A stretch of DNA of 64,000 nucleotides from Alisma plantago-aquatica (GCA_963693085.1 OY856409.1:1169223749-1169287748); one strand, 5' to 3'. Positions 1 to 13,355 are shown, numbered from the stretch's first letter. The notes: generated from the letters alone by a model not told the origin. Translations and numbers: made by a program.

Positions 1-610
1 TATCAAGTTGACCAAATTGTGAGGAAGTTAGTTTGAATTGTGTGAATGACTTACGAAAAAGTTGCTTTGGCTAGATCATCGACCAACCTAGGTGGATGTC
101 GACCAATAAGACAATCGAGTTGCTATAAGTGGACATGTATATTGTACAACTCAGACCAAACAAAAAAAGCTCCCCTCAAACTCAATTCAAGACAAATCTA
201 ATCAAAATACAACATAATTATCAAATGTTCACGTGTTACAACATTTTAATGTACATAAATTATTATTAAAATAATTATATCTTATTGTAGATTTAAAATC
301 ATATCAATCATGATGCAGTCAAACAAAAAAGCTCAGAGTTTATATTATTTTTCTCTATCAACACATAAAAAATACTTAACAATATTTATATACATATTCT
401 ATTGGTATCCTCCATTCCTTAGTTTTAAATATTACTAATTTAACTAGTTAAATTGAGATTGGAGCTGAAATTTTAAGGGAAAATTTACCCAGCATCATGG
501 TTTTATAGTGGAGGCATACTATGTAAGTGGTTCTCAAGATGCCATGCTTCCCCTATACATGAAGTAGTACCTCTAAGAGTTCTTTGATACAGACACACAC
601 ACACAAAGAC

Positions 611-668
<58 letters not shown>

Positions 669-1983
669 CACACTCTCTTTACACAATAATTTGCAAGTTA
701 AATCACACAGCGTGGTTGAAGAAACAAACATGAAAATAAAAATTTTATAAATAAGGCTTTTATGCAACATCAACTCAAAGTTGACATCATAATTGTAAAA
801 AAGGCTTGGATGATCTTGGTTGGCATATATGCTACAAGCATGGTGTTTCCTCTTACAGTGGTGCGGAAATTGTGCAAATTTTGCTCCAATGCTAGAAAAA
901 TCTCTTCTTTGGATATTTTGACGGCCCGTGACCGGATTTGCTTTTGTTATAATGTAAGGCGATTGCAAATTTGTGACCATAGTATACAAGATTTACATTT
1001 CCTAAAGAAAAAGGGTGGTGTGCTTTCAGTATACGTAAGTTTCAACAATGAACAATGTAGGCATGAGGTCATACTATGGATGCCAAATGAATTTTCATTG
1101 TATAAAGGACGTATTTGGGTTTTGGCATGGACATGAGTAGCATTGCTCTAATGTACATACCTATATGGGATCTTAGGACATCGTACATTCCACTTTGAAA
1201 GTTTCGTACTTGAAATATTTAGTTTTGGATCGAGTGGAGCATCTCAAGAGGGTCCAGAAATTTTATTCTGAGACGACCTATGTGCCATTCAACTTCCCTG
1301 ATTTATAATTTCGTCCTGTAGATGACATGTTGGCACGACCAATTAATACTTTGACCAAATTGTAAGGAAGTTGGTCCGATGTGTGAGGAAGTTTATTGGA
1401 ATTGTCTGACCGAACCAGACCATTGACCAACTTAGGCCGAAGTTGAGTGAGAAAATGATCTCGTTGTAATAAGTTGACCTATTTCCAGTCTATAACTCGA
1501 AATTGTCTTTTCCAAAGAGTTTTATGTAGATTTTAAGTTTCAGGGATGCATAATAAGGCCACCCTATGAATGTAAGAGTTAATCGTGGTATGAAGGATGT
1601 GGCTGGTTTCAAGCATGTATCACAAGTAACGTTGTTCGAAGACAAAGACCTATAAGGGATTGTCGGATATCATACACTGAATTTTCAAATTTCGCGCTTG
1701 AAAATAGGGCACTCTGCGGCACCATCAGCAGATGCCGTGCTCCGGAATATAGTCCCATACCGACAGTATGCACAGAGAAGCCGGTTTTCTTAAATTGTTG
1801 TCCCAGCAGATTGGTCACGACCTTACTTGAACAGGATCTGTTCTATAGGCTCGTACTACCCTATCCTTTGGTAAAAAGGAGACAGGGCCCGACGTCTGGT
1901 TGATGACATGGATCTCATGGCCTGAGCGTGATTAATGGCCAAGGTTTCAGGGGTGAGACCTGCGGCTGTAGAGGATCGTTCCC
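1..1983. other. No recognised gene; old dispersed repeats
   Basis: I recognise no coding region. Bases 1-135 and about 1340-1480 are diverged direct copies of each other: both carry a 'gaccaaattgt.aggaagtt' block, then 'gaccaac.tagg' and 'gttg.tataag', about 1.35 kb apart. A 124-codon plus-strand reading frame at 762-1136 has no family resemblance I can name. This could be decayed LTR or spacer sequence. Confidence 0.5.
591..663. repeat. Compound (CA)n-(TA)n-(TG)n microsatellite
   Basis: A run of AC repeats, a short 'aaagac' break, about 11 TA units and then about 15 TG units. The AC and TG arms are complementary, so the tract can fold into a hairpin with the TA run at its tip. Confidence 0.9.
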
Positions 1984-2249
1984 GGCTTGTTCTAAGCTTG
2001 CCTGGGGAGGCCATGAGGTTGTCTGACAGACCCACAATTTTTCTTTGTTGGACTGTGGGTATGACTTATAGTTGAATTGGAATAATGGACGCTGAAGAGT
2101 TATCCTTGAGTGCAACTTCATGGTTGCGGCTTATGCTACTAATACTGGTATAAATTTCGACTCATATGATTTGCCAATTTTTATTTTGGCTTGCTCTAAG
2201 CTTGCCTGGGGAGGCCATGAGGTTGTCTGACAGACCCACAATTTTTCTT
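1984..2249 (+). repeat. 62-bp duplicated block (1984-2045 and 2188-2249)
   Basis: The same 62 bp occurs at 1984-2045 and 2188-2249 with a single mismatch (cttgTtcta versus cttgCtcta). Between them lies a copy of a block whose other copy is at 2786-2917. The near identity means the duplication is recent compared with its decayed surroundings. Confidence 0.85.
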
Positions 2250-2917
2250 CTCCTCTCCTATATTTTTGCTCACGTTGATGTGATCGTTCTTTCCTGCCTC
2301 TTATACCATGGCTTAGCTTCCTGTCATTCACTGCGATGCGTTTTCCGGGAGTACTTCGCCTTCAAAGCGGAGCCGTGACTTTTATCGGTGATGTCGGCGA
2401 GGGCAGGTGGACGGTGGTGTTTCCCGGGACGTCGTCGGCGACCCGTGGATGGGTTTGGTTCTCCCTACTGTACGTGGTCTTGCGGACGCAAGTAAGGAGA
2501 TAAACAGTAACCAAAGCAAAACTGTTCGATAATCCATTCAAAAGGGAAACATCGTATATATAACACAGCGCCCTCTGTAAAGGTAACGCCCAACGGCCTC
2601 ATAGCTAATACACTACTGACTGGAGACGTGCTCTGCTCTCGGTCGAAGCACTACCCGGCGTCTGCCGAGGAATCTTCTGCTGTAGAGTGGTGGCGCAGGT
2701 GCCAGCTGGATCAGTAAATTAATTCATTCAGGTACTAAATTATTGGCTCTGTTGTGCCTTGAAAGCTGGACTGTGGGGAATGCTATATGACTTATAGTTG
2801 AATTGGAATAATGGACGCTGAAGAGTTATCCTTGAGTGCAACTTCATGGTTGCGGCTTATGCTACTAATACTGGTATAAATTTCGACTCATATGATTTGC
2901 CAATTTTTATTTTGGCT
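2048..2917 (+). repeat. 132-bp identical duplicated block (2060-2191 and 2786-2917)
   Basis: Bases 2060-2191 and 2786-2917 are identical over 132 bp at an offset of 726. Both are preceded by 'ggactgtggg'; the downstream copy has a few extra bases in between. The upstream copy ends in 'ggct' exactly where the second 62-bp block begins. The downstream copy continues through 'ctccag' into unrelated sequence. The end resembles a plant splice acceptor (T-rich tract then AG), so part of a captured exon is possible but not shown. Confidence 0.85.
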
Positions 2918-4760
2918 CCAGGTGGTACAAATCTTGCAATGAACAGGAAGGATGTATAGTTGCACACCTAATTTCAAGAAATGAGGTATACATAGACCTA
3001 AGCACTACAACCACACTATTCATCTCTGTTTGTTAATTCCACAAACATTTCATAGTAATTTAATTCATTCAGGCACTATATTTTTGCGTCCATTTCTTGT
3101 TTAAATTTGGGAAGATTTTGTACAACTAATCTAATATTTAGGACAGGTTACCTTGAAGATCTTAATTATGTTGTCCATGCCTCATAGATCTATGAGGCAT
3201 AAACAATTTGACTCCTTGATTTATCAAATGTCACATGACTTGCCAGAATGTGACATGGACTTACGTTCCATCAGGCATACAAAACCTTTGAGACATTGGA
3301 TTAATCTAATGAAAGATTTGGGTGGACTAGTGGGTGGTTGACATACATCTACATGTGGGGAAAGGGGTGCATAAGGCTTGAAAATAATGGGTAGGGGTAA
3401 AAGCTCCTCGACATCACCTATGTAACACAAACCCACCACATGCAGTAATTAGCAAGTTTTGGAAGGTGGGACTATAACAATGATGCTCCTTTTGCACCTC
3501 AAAGCATCCCAAAAAGATACATTTAATAGACTTTGGACCTAACTTATCCATACCAAAATCAAGATCAAAACCAAGACGATGAATAAAGCATACACAACCA
3601 AAAACCTAGAGCATACATGAGACATTAGCTCCTTAGGGTGAAAGACCAGAAAGGAAATTTGGTTAAGAATTACATGGGACAACATGTGGTCGATAGGATG
3701 TAGCGGTGAGAACTGCATGACCCCCGCACTCCTTGTGAACATGCATATGGAAGGAGAGTACTAGTACTTTCAATTGTGTGGTGGAATTTTCTCTCAATAA
3801 CTCCATTCAGTTGCAGTGTGTGGGGTCAAGAGGAATGTTGGGATGATCCCATAGCAAGTTGTGAAGTGCTCGGATTTAAGGCTGAAGTACTCTCAGACAT
3901 TGTTAGAATGAAGGGTGTAAATCCTTGTCTTAAATTGGGTTTCCACTTCTAAATAAAGGTTTTGAAATAGAGACAAGTCCTAATCCGTCCTTCAAATGGA
4001 GCCAAATAGCACCAGAATGATTATCAATAAAATGAAAAAAATATTTATAACCAACTTCGGAAGTTACACACTTGGTCCCTATACATTGGAATGAACCAAT
4101 TATAAACACTCTGCTCTACTACTTTCCCTTGAGCGAAATGCTAGTTGCTCGTGTTACCCCAACTAACATGGCTTACACTATAACATGTCCTTGTTGGACA
4201 TACATGGAACACAAACTTTTAAGGTAATCCATGGGCACATGACCCAAATAACTATGAACAGGAGATGCGTTTTGTGGGAGTACTGCGCCTTCAAAGAGGA
4301 TCTTTAAGGGATATTGGTTGCCTCGAAGTCGGCTAGGAATGATGGGCATCAGAGAGTTATCCTTGAATCCAACCGCTTGGAATCCAAAAGAGACCATTCT
4401 CGAAGTCTGGAAAGCGTGCGGTTGTTGCTGCTAAGGTGACTTCCACTAAGTAGTACAACTACATTATTGATTTGTGTTTGTGAATTCCACAAGCATAGCT
4501 TAGTAACTTACTTCATTTAGGTACCCAATTCTTGGGTCTGCTTGTTTAAATTGTGGAAAAGTTGGTACCGCTAATTTGATATTCAGGGTAGGGTACCTTG
4601 GAGATCTTTTGTTGTCCATGACTCATAGATGCCCAAGGTATAAACTTTTGAATGAGTATCACCAAATAAAAAATAGCTCGTTAGAATGTAATATGGCTTT
4701 GCTTTCCATCAGATAGGTCTGTGTCAAAACTTGATGCATTTAGTCAACCTAAGGAAAGAT
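2338..4760 (+). repeat. Diverged repeat: 2338-3330 related to 4263-4760
   Basis: Several blocks recur in the same order in both halves. They include 'gggagtact.cgccttcaaag' (2347, 4275), 'gagttatccttga' (2821, 4358), 'attccacaa' and 'aggttaccttga' followed by 'gttgtccatg'. The second copy is much more diverged and shorter. A copia integrase fragment lies between the halves. The repeat family is not identified; a TATA-like stretch on the minus strand near 2560-2572 would suit an LTR, but this is weak. Confidence 0.55.
3420..4100 (-). pseudogene. Ty1/copia integrase fragment, decayed
   Basis: On the minus strand, with several frameshifts and stops, the sequence follows the copia integrase core in order. 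It has a 'LVHSNV' start (about 4095), 'GYKYFFHFIDNHSG' (like GYKYF.TFVDDYSR), a broken 'HSNNV' where families have RSDNG, 'LNGVIERKFHH' (like QNGVVERKHRH), and 'LGPKSIKCIFLG' near 3530 from the integrase-to-RT linker. The second catalytic Asp appears to be Asn. No gag, RT or LTR belonging to it is visible, so this is an orphan fragment lying between the two halves of the 2338-4760 repeat. Confidence 0.7.
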
Positions 4761-6079
4761 GACTCGCTAGATTGTAACATGAAGATGCATGCAAGCTAAA
4801 AGTAGTTTTAGCTGGTACATTAATAGGAATGTTATACATCTAATATTTAAAATAGATTATGTTTCACTCTTTACCTGATCACTTCTTACACGAGATCTTC
4901 CCAACCACCTAAATTAGTTTCTGGGATACTTTGGTCAAGGTCGAATCATAATTAAAGAAGCTTGATCAGTGACTGATCATTCATGAACAGTTGGACAACA
5001 TATTTGGCTACTTTTGCACTGGCCTTATTATATTACTGCTAAAATCCTTGAACTATAGTGTAACCCCCATCATTCCTAGTAATTTAAATCCTAGTATATC
5101 CTAGTATATTCATTCAGGCATAGTAATTTAAATCTTAGTATATCCTAGTATATACTAGGATATAGTTGGGTGGATTTCATAGACAAAATCCTCTTTAAGG
5201 GGTAGAGTGTTGTAACATACTCGAATCTAAGTATATAAGCTAACACTCCCTTTTTCTAGACCCCTATTCAATTATGTTAATAACTAATACCTAATTTATG
5301 TGGTTCACAATGCACTAGGAATAATCGGAACCAAATAGTATCACAGATTCTTGAATACTCTTTATATATGGTAAAATAACCCTAATACATTCATAAAAGG
5401 ACTGAATGTATAAATATAGCCCAATAGTAGGTTTGGCTCTAGTTGGATACTTTAGAGTACACGTAGGATTATAATATAAAGCAAATCAAGTTAATATGTG
5501 TCATAGTGTCATGATCGAGTAATTTAGAGGAAAATTCATTAAATGTATACATAATACAATAGTGACAAAATCTAACATGAAACTTATTCAAAAGATAAAA
5601 TTGATGTCAGATTTGGAGTCCTTGCATTTCAAATAGTCTACCTAAATTTTTTGAGATGATTTGGATAATGTTTACCCATCCAATGAAATTGCAAATCAAT
5701 GCATTAAATAGCATAGGTCTAATGATTTTAACTTCACTTACACTTTATTTCCCCAAAATTTCCCATTCATTCTCATTAAGGAACACTTTAATCACAAATA
5801 ATCTTTTGATTTTTCCTATTACATTAGTTATGTGGCTACGTAGTCCACACTCTGGATTGCTTGACCCGATCTCATGAGAGTGGGTCATCATCTCTGTGTT
5901 CCCTCTTGATTCCTATGCACAAGACCTCTTTCAAGCAACCTTCTTCTCCTATTTCTCCTTGTCATTCTTCCCTATTCTCTCCCTCTCCCTTGTTCCTTCC
6001 TTAAGCCTTTCACAAATGCTAACCAATCACCTCCCCCCTTCCTCCCTCCTCCTGATATCCTAATGGAGGTAGTGCTTCT
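4761..6079. other. No recognised gene; pyrimidine-rich stretch before element K
   Basis: AT-rich sequence without a recognisable gene. About 5880-6060 is strongly C/T-rich on the plus strand. It is the left flank of copia element K, so together with 20329 onward it represents the pre-insertion locus. Confidence 0.5.
5077..5164. repeat. 33-bp direct repeat ending in a perfect 26-bp palindrome
   Basis: Bases 5077-5109 and 5121-5153 are the same 33 bp with one mismatch. The second copy runs into a perfect 26-bp palindrome at 5139-5164, centred on 'agtatatact'. It can form a hairpin without a loop. No gene is adjacent. Confidence 0.85.
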
Positions 6080-7892
6080 TGTTGGGAAATAAGGCTATAG
6101 AGAAGGCAGTAGAATTTAAAATTTTAATTACCTTATTACCTTAATCAGCAAATTGTGTCAATAACTATAATGCAGGAAGGATGGTTTCGATGATATACTT
6201 GGTCCTAGAGCAAGTCCAGCGACAATCCTCATCATCATATATATGAATCTATGAATCCTAGTTGCACTGGGACTCGTCTGACTGCTGTGTCTTCTGGTAT
6301 GCACCACAAACTACATCCATGAGCTTTGTCTTCTTCAACCACTCCTCTTGTCACATATTGTTCATTGACGTTGTCCTCCAAGTAGAAAATAACAGCTTCC
6401 CGCCTATATTGTAGTCCACACTGACCACCTAGAACTCCTGTCATCCTAATAGAATGATCAGGAAGGAGTCGTACCTCTCCATCAGTGTACTAGTCACCGT
6501 CTTTCTCTCCCACAGTGACAAATCTCAATTGTTCTCTCCCGTGGCTATCCCTCCCTTGTCGGGTAGGACTTGCTTGGGCTCTCGCGGTTACCACAACCAA
6601 AGAGGACAATAGTTGTCATAGGAACTGATTCTTAATTATCTGTGTTGTATTCTGGGAAGCCCCTTGTACCCTTCTATATATAATAGAGGCCAGGGTCAAG
6701 GTTCCCAATTGCTATCTGGTACGGGATTAATGTGCACGAATGAAAAGAACTGGAAGAACTTGAATTATCACAAAAATTATGGAAATCTCGCAACTTGCAG
6801 CAGCCAAAATGGTTGTCTCGCACTGCAAGATGGTCGTCTCATACTGCTAGATGATCATTTTGATGTTTCCTAGTTGTGTATAAATTTGGCTAATCAATTT
6901 CCATCAATGTTAGACATTGATTTCCTTGTGCAACAAGTATTGCCCAAGAGAAACAAATGGGAAAACATCTAGAACCTTCCCAGACTAAACTAAATCATCT
7001 CTCCCATGCAGGATAGCTGTCTGGTCACCCAGACGTTCATCTGAGGACCTGAGTCGAGTCGGTTTGGTTGGGTCAGTTTGTTCTTTGCAAATTTCAACTC
7101 ACCACTAGGCCTGACACCTAGATGCATGTCTCAACTCTTGAGATGGTCGTTTGGCACTTCCAAATAGCCGTCTCAACACTTGAGATGGGTGTTTGGCAAT
7201 GTTGTCAATCTATTTGTTGTGTGAATCAAATGCCTAAACACTTTAGCACTTAATTCAAATGTCATTGGAGATATGAACTCCTCATCTAGGTCAAGACCTA
7301 TGTGTGTGACCATATAGGTCCCATATTACATTGGCAGTGATTGTCCATAACAACTTATGACATCATAAGCCAAGAGTGGTGACTAGTTGCACATCAATAC
7401 TACCCAAGTAAATAGAAAGTTAGGGAACAACTTCAACCTACAATCTATGTATGGTGTTGCATTGTTTGTGTAGTTCCTTTGTCACTGATGTCTAGATTGA
7501 ACTAGAGGCATGGAGAAGTCACCCTCATTACTATTCAATCTTATTTCTTGAACCAGAGCAGACTGTCTGAAATATATGTAAGCTCAATATCATATATTGT
7601 CTTACATGCGCATGGCCATGCTTTTCTCAATCTTGCTAATCAAGAGTCCTAGGACATCACACTCCCATAGGAGGGACAAATCCCATATCTATCACTCACA
7701 GTCAATCCCCATGTGTCAAATACACCCAATCATCACCTCTATAACAACCCATGTTTTAGGACTGCATTTGATGATATCAGAGCGTACCCAATGACATGTA
7801 TTGAGTGAAGTGATTTTAGGTCTAATAACCACAACCACCACCATCACTGTGAGAGTTGGCTATGACTTCCATGAAGATGGCTTCCATGTATC
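6080..7892 (-). repeat. Element K 3' LTR, distal part
   Basis: Matches 18156-19932 throughout (for example 'aatcagcaaat', 'caagtccagcgacaatcctcatcat', 'gaactcctgtcatcct'). The left end is TGTTGGG after CTTCT. The right end is cut at GTATC, where T2 is inserted, and the LTR resumes at 12937. Confidence 0.9.
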
Positions 7893-10800
7893 TGTAAGGC
7901 CCTAAACTTGTTTAATGAGTTGAATGAGCTTAATTACCATAATTTAATGCTTAGTGCATCATTAAGTTGAATTAAGTACTCACTGATATAATTAGTGATT
8001 TGATCGAGTCTTACATTCTAATTAGCATGATTTCTTGCTTTGAGATTGTAGTAGATCTCACGCTTGAAATTTTTCAAAAAGAATCGTTTGATTTGGACCT
8101 ACGAGGCGAAAGTTGTGACCTTTTCAGTTTCCAGGGTCGAAGTTGTAATTTTCCAAGTTTTTGCTTTATAATCTTTTTCCTTTTTCCGTTTCCCTTATCT
8201 CCTTTCTTCCCCAAAGGGAAACGACGCCCGATTGACAGAGCACCGCTTGAAAACGGCGCTCAACTGCTAACTCAATCGGCTATCCTAGGAGGAAAAGGGG
8301 TGACACGACCTAGGGCTTGAGAGAGAGAGAGAGAGAGCTCCGACCAGCAACCCTTCTCCTTCCTACTTCCTCACCCAACAACTTGCGCCCCATCCTCCTG
8401 CTAGGGCGCCGACCAGCAAGAACAACAATTGTTGTGGCGGCCGGCTAAAGGGCTCTCTTGGGCGCGACCAACACCTCGAATCGACGGCCCCGACTCTGAC
8501 CTTGCGGTCCCAATTGGAATTCACAGCTCCTAGTTGTGTTTAGGCACCCAGCCAAGATTCCCTTTTCACCTGTACATGAAGGAGTTGCTGCTTGCAGCAG
8601 TAGGTCCGAACCAGGACCATTTGGGCGTGAAGGACAACACCAAATCGGCCGCCATGGAGCTCGGCCAAGAGTCCAGAGCAGAAATCCGAAGCCTTAACTT
8701 CGACCTAGCATCCTAGCCGGACCTTCTTCAACCTATACGTGGGGGGGGGAACCACTGTTGGATTGCAGTAGGTTTGTTCCAGGAGCCCTGGGCACGAGCA
8801 GCAGTCCCAAGCAACGTCCTTGAGTTTGTCCAAGGGTCCCGAACGCGAATCCGTAGCCAACTAGCCACGAGTAGCGATGAATCAGCTGAGTGTGTGAACC
8901 TGTGTATGGAACAGGTTGTTTCAGAAGTACCAAGGTTGAAGATGACTCGTGTGCTCCCGGAAGGAAACTTGTCTCTAAATGCAATTCAAGTCAAATCCAG
9001 ACGTTTTGAACCCCAGTGAGTAGAATCTCACTCCCATTCACACAATTTAACTCCATTAATCGGATAATTTTGGTTTGATCTGTGTTTGACGCAGTTAACA
9101 ACATATACCTGGGTGCCAGGCAGTGTCGACACCGCTCGACTCCTAATTTGCACATTTAAATTATTAACGCTTTCTTGGCACTAATTAGTTGACTGATATG
9201 TGCGATGGGATTTAGTTAAATTATATGATCGATCGAACCTAGTTTACTAGATTAAATGTCGAAATCAGTAGTGCACAACCAGAAAAATGTTCCATAGTAT
9301 AAATTGCTTTAAAGCTCTAAAACCCTACATTTCTTGCTCCTTATGTTTAGGATTTGCTCATTTGATGAAGAAAGGTGCAAGATGGACGAATTCATAGCTT
9401 ATTCTCAAGATTTCTCCTGTGTGTGGTTCCATCTTCTCATTAGAGGCAAGTTTTATAACTTGCTCCACGTTTATTTATTACCATAAACTTTCTAGGTCAT
9501 GTTCTTGCTTGAAAATGATGATTCATGCACTAAAAAGCTATGCTTGACTTAGATTTCGATTTTTATAATGTTCCATGTTCTGATTTCAGTTATATATGAA
9601 TATGTGATCATGTGTGTGTTAGCACTAAGGTATAATGTGACTTGGATCATGTTGTTTTGACAACCTATGTTCACCCCCTTAGGTCAGGTTTTGGACCAAT
9701 TAGAAGTTTAATGATCAACCATTAAATACCCTACTGATGTTATCAATCAATGTTGACATTAGCTTGATATTTGATGCTAATTAAGGAATATAGTGTTGAT
9801 CTAACAACCTATAGTGATTTAATGATCACTAATGATGGTGGATTAGGTCTCTACAATTTATGGTGAGTTAATCATATAGTTTTAGCATCAATTAATCTTT
9901 AGACCAATGGTTTCTTAGGTCTTAATGCAATGGTCGAACATATACTGTAATTGATGGTTTTAATATATGAACTTGACCCAATGGTCAAGATATAATGGTT
10001 ATTCCTCTATTAAGGTGGAATGATGGCTAATGTAATATGTTAATCCTAATAATGGGATTTAGATGATTTTCTTTGTATGATGAACTTAAGGATTTTACTT
10101 GTTGGCAATGGGTGGCTTGTTCGAAATGAACAATTGATTGTGGGTTTTACCCTACTTTCAATAGAACCTTTTGTGTTGTTAATCAAGGAATGTCTAGGGT
10201 TAGATGGTGACTCTTTCTAGAGCACAAATCAAGGACTTCGTAGGTGATTTATCCATATGTTTACTTATGTAAACAACCAATAATCTTTCCTTTTAATCAT
10301 CCAATGGTTCTGGATGGCATTGTGGTATAGTGATATGGGTTGAATGATGGTGGAACAAATGGAGGGTTACCTTAATAAGTTAGTCTTACCTATTCATTCT
10401 TATGAATAGAAGGGATGATAACCATATTGTGTTGATATGTGACCCTAAGTAGGTATAGCTTGTTATACCTAGCTTTAATATAACTAAATGATGGTAATTG
10501 GGCATTAATAGTCCTTGAATGACTAATACAATCATGGAGACTTTGTTATTATTGTTGAAACCCTAGTATGATATAACCTGATGGTCACACCTTGATTTAT
10601 GTGTGGGTTCATACTTGAGAATAGTATGGAATGTGAAGGTGATGCTTCACCTTATGCATCCATGATCCAATGGGGATGTCGTGAGTTAGGGTTTGGGTAT
10701 GCGTGCTGGTTAGTAACATTGATATAATTTATCATGTTGAACTTGACTTTAATGCAATTAAATAAAGATGAGTATTCATGTTTAACATTCTTATATGATG

Positions 10801-12936
10801 GAATTATGGTAGAATAACCTCCTTACCGTGATCATAACCTTGATATGTTAATTGGTGGTTATTATAGTCACATGGTTGATACTTTCTTATGTTAAACATG
10901 TGTATAATGAATATGATGAGAGTTAATCATATCTAGATTCCTTGCATGTTGATGTAATAAAGGAACGTTCTTAATGTTAATATAACCCTGCTATGATTGT
11001 TTATGAATATCACCTAGTTCATAAATGCAATATTGTACTGATCTGGTGTATTATATATAATTGATGTTGTTGAGCCTTATTATAAGGCATGCAAAGATAA
11101 TGATGATCTTGCAGGGAATAATAAGATGGTCTTAATGACCTTTGGGCGTGGTTGAGCCCTGAATGAGGTGAAATCCTCTTATGTTGATAAGGGTTGATAC
11201 CCTGTGATATTGTGAAAAAGATTATTATCTTGCGATAGCATGATGACTGGTGTAGTCTCATGAGTGGCAAATGAATAGTACCATGTGATGATGAAATGAG
11301 AATTTATGTTTCACACATTTTAAATCTTTTCAAGTTTTGATATTTATATGCTTGCTAGAGGTGAATTAGGGTTTGTATGTCCACTTGTTTGATGCAGCCT
11401 TAATTCACCCAATTGGTATAACTAATCAAGTGCAACTCTAATCATGTAATGCCCTGTGCCGTAGAACCATCTTCAGTATCAGAACTTGCTGGATGGTGAA
11501 ACGAGTATTCCTAAGGGAAACTCGGAGCACATATTGTTAAATATGCGGGGGTGGCAGGTTGAGGATATATCCTTGTCATCCACAATACAGATTGTGGAGG
11601 TTGGCTATGGTCATGCCTCATACATCTGATGTGATTGAGAACGGCTGCGGTCGTGTCTCTGTGGTTATAACATGATGTGATTAGAGGACAACTATGGTTG
11701 TACCTCAGTGTTTGGGTTTGAATACCCTAGTTTCTAGTGTCGTGACCTGTACCAAGGTCGGACTAGTGGTTTTCAGCTTGACTATATGTCGCTGTGGTGG
11801 CAACTTTGACTGACATGTCACTGCCTTTTTACTCGTACTGACCGGGGGGGAAGAGATCTTAGGATGCCGGTACTCCTAGATCTTATACGGAACCGAATAG
11901 CCCTTCGCAGGGGCCGGTTGGACTTTGAATGGTACGATTCAAATTCCCCAGGGCATAATAAAAGATGTAATACAACCGTATAGCATATCTGTTTAGGGTT
12001 ATACATGATGCTTCACATTGGATGATAACCTTTGTTTGTTCTCTTTACATAAAGATGATTCTTAGTGCAATTAATAAATAGTAATTATACTTATGTTGTG
12101 GATATGCATAAGACTATAAATATGTACATACAGTAATCATGCTTATGTTGATATCTATACTGCTAATCATGCTTATGGAAATACTCATGCTTATGTTGAT
12201 AGCTTTGCTTATGATATTGATCTGTTCAAACGGTTAGACATGCTAATGTTGTTAGATATGCTTATGATGCTGGACTTATTCATGTTAATAGAGATAACAT
12301 GCTACTAGACTTGCTTATGCTAGTTATGCATATGCTATTGAATCTCTCATACGGTTAATAAGGAAAATGATGATGGTCAGCTTGATGATGATAATTGTTA
12401 TCTACTCATTTATGTATTTTGTTAATCATCAATACTGTTGATATTATTTGTTATATCTGATTAAAATGTTTAACTACTTAATTACTTAAAAATGTTGTAA
12501 TCAATAAACATTGTTGATGGTTATATCACTTGCTGGGACTGGGTCTCACCCTTGTGGTTCGCCACATTTTTTTTAGGTAATCGGAAGTGACAAAGACAAA
12601 CATGTGGCAGCCAAGAGGAGCTATGGTAATGAATATTTGATAAAGTTGATTAGATGTTTAGTTTGTTCTAGAGTCGTCCATGTACTCTCAGGTCCGGGCG
12701 AGATAAAGTTTGTATATAATGTTTCAAATGAATCGGACTTTTGTTAGCATTTTAATGCTTGTTTGTGTGGCATAGCATGGATACAAGAAAGATGTCGAGA
12801 TCCTTCAAACGTTTTTTAGTGAGTGTTAACGTTGAATTCGGTTTTAATTTACCCATATTTTTGGGTATGTGATTAATTAGCGATTGATTGCGTTTTACGT
12901 TTTGAGTAATCTCATTTCGCATGACGGGTCCCCATA
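7893..12936 (+). mobile_element. Solo LTR 'T2' of a Tekay-like gypsy element (5.04 kb)
   Basis: Inserted in the 3' LTR of K with a perfect target duplication GTATC (7888-7892 and 12937-12941). It begins TGTAAGGCCC and ends GGTCCCCATA, a decayed form of the TGTAATGACCC...GGGTCATCACA ends of T1. It shares with T1 a mid-LTR block ('tgtaatgccctg' at 11445, then 'tggtgaaa.gagt') and a 3' block ending 'ccacatttttttt.aggt' (12560-12580). No internal region, primer site or second LTR is present, so it is a solo LTR left by LTR-LTR recombination. It contains a GC-richer part (8200-9020), a (GA)n run near 8320-8337, and no gene. Confidence 0.85.
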
Positions 12937-13342
12937 GTATCAGTCTCGCAGTGGGTCTATCTGATACAATGTTCTCTAACATGTATTTGTGTGCTTGGTT
13001 TGATATAGCCATATCATGACTCACAAGATTATGTCATCAACTAACCCACACTCTGATCTTAAGTATTATTGTTGTCTATCAACCTTCAACAATAATAACC
13101 GACCAAGGACATAATGAGAATATGTAATGTACTCTTAACATTTGTATGATCTCATTTCCCCAAGTCACGTACTTGGAGACATATGTCATCCAATAATATA
13201 ATTCTCTAGACTCTTATAATGTTGGATCATTATCTCATAGCTGAATTAAACCCAATAAATTGGAAGCTTGCCTATATTTATTATTCAAATTAATGCCATT
13301 ACAATCATCATTTGATTGGCTCGCTGGGCATACATACCAACA
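12937..13342 (-). repeat. Element K 3' LTR, proximal part
   Basis: Matches 19930-20328 closely and ends CATACATACCAACA, the LTR start on the minus strand. It follows the second GTATC copy created by T2. Confidence 0.9.
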
Positions 13343-13355
13343 TACTCCCACTTGC
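13343..13355 (-). other. Element K polypurine tract
   Basis: On the minus strand GCAAGTGGGAGTA directly precedes the TGTTGG start of the 3' LTR, the usual plus-strand primer position in copia elements. Confidence 0.75.

Noticed and set aside
762..1136. 124-codon plus-strand frame as a host gene
   Set aside because: No recognisable domain and no supporting gene structure; a chance frame in AT-rich sequence cannot be excluded.
5880..6079. Pyrimidine-rich 5' untranslated region or promoter of a host gene
   Set aside because: No coding sequence follows when K is removed (joining to 20329); a short ATG frame there meets a stop within about a dozen codons.
7888..12941. T2 as a complete retrotransposon
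   Set aside because: No internal gag-pol, primer site or second LTR lies between the GTATC duplications; it aligns along its length with the LTR of T1.
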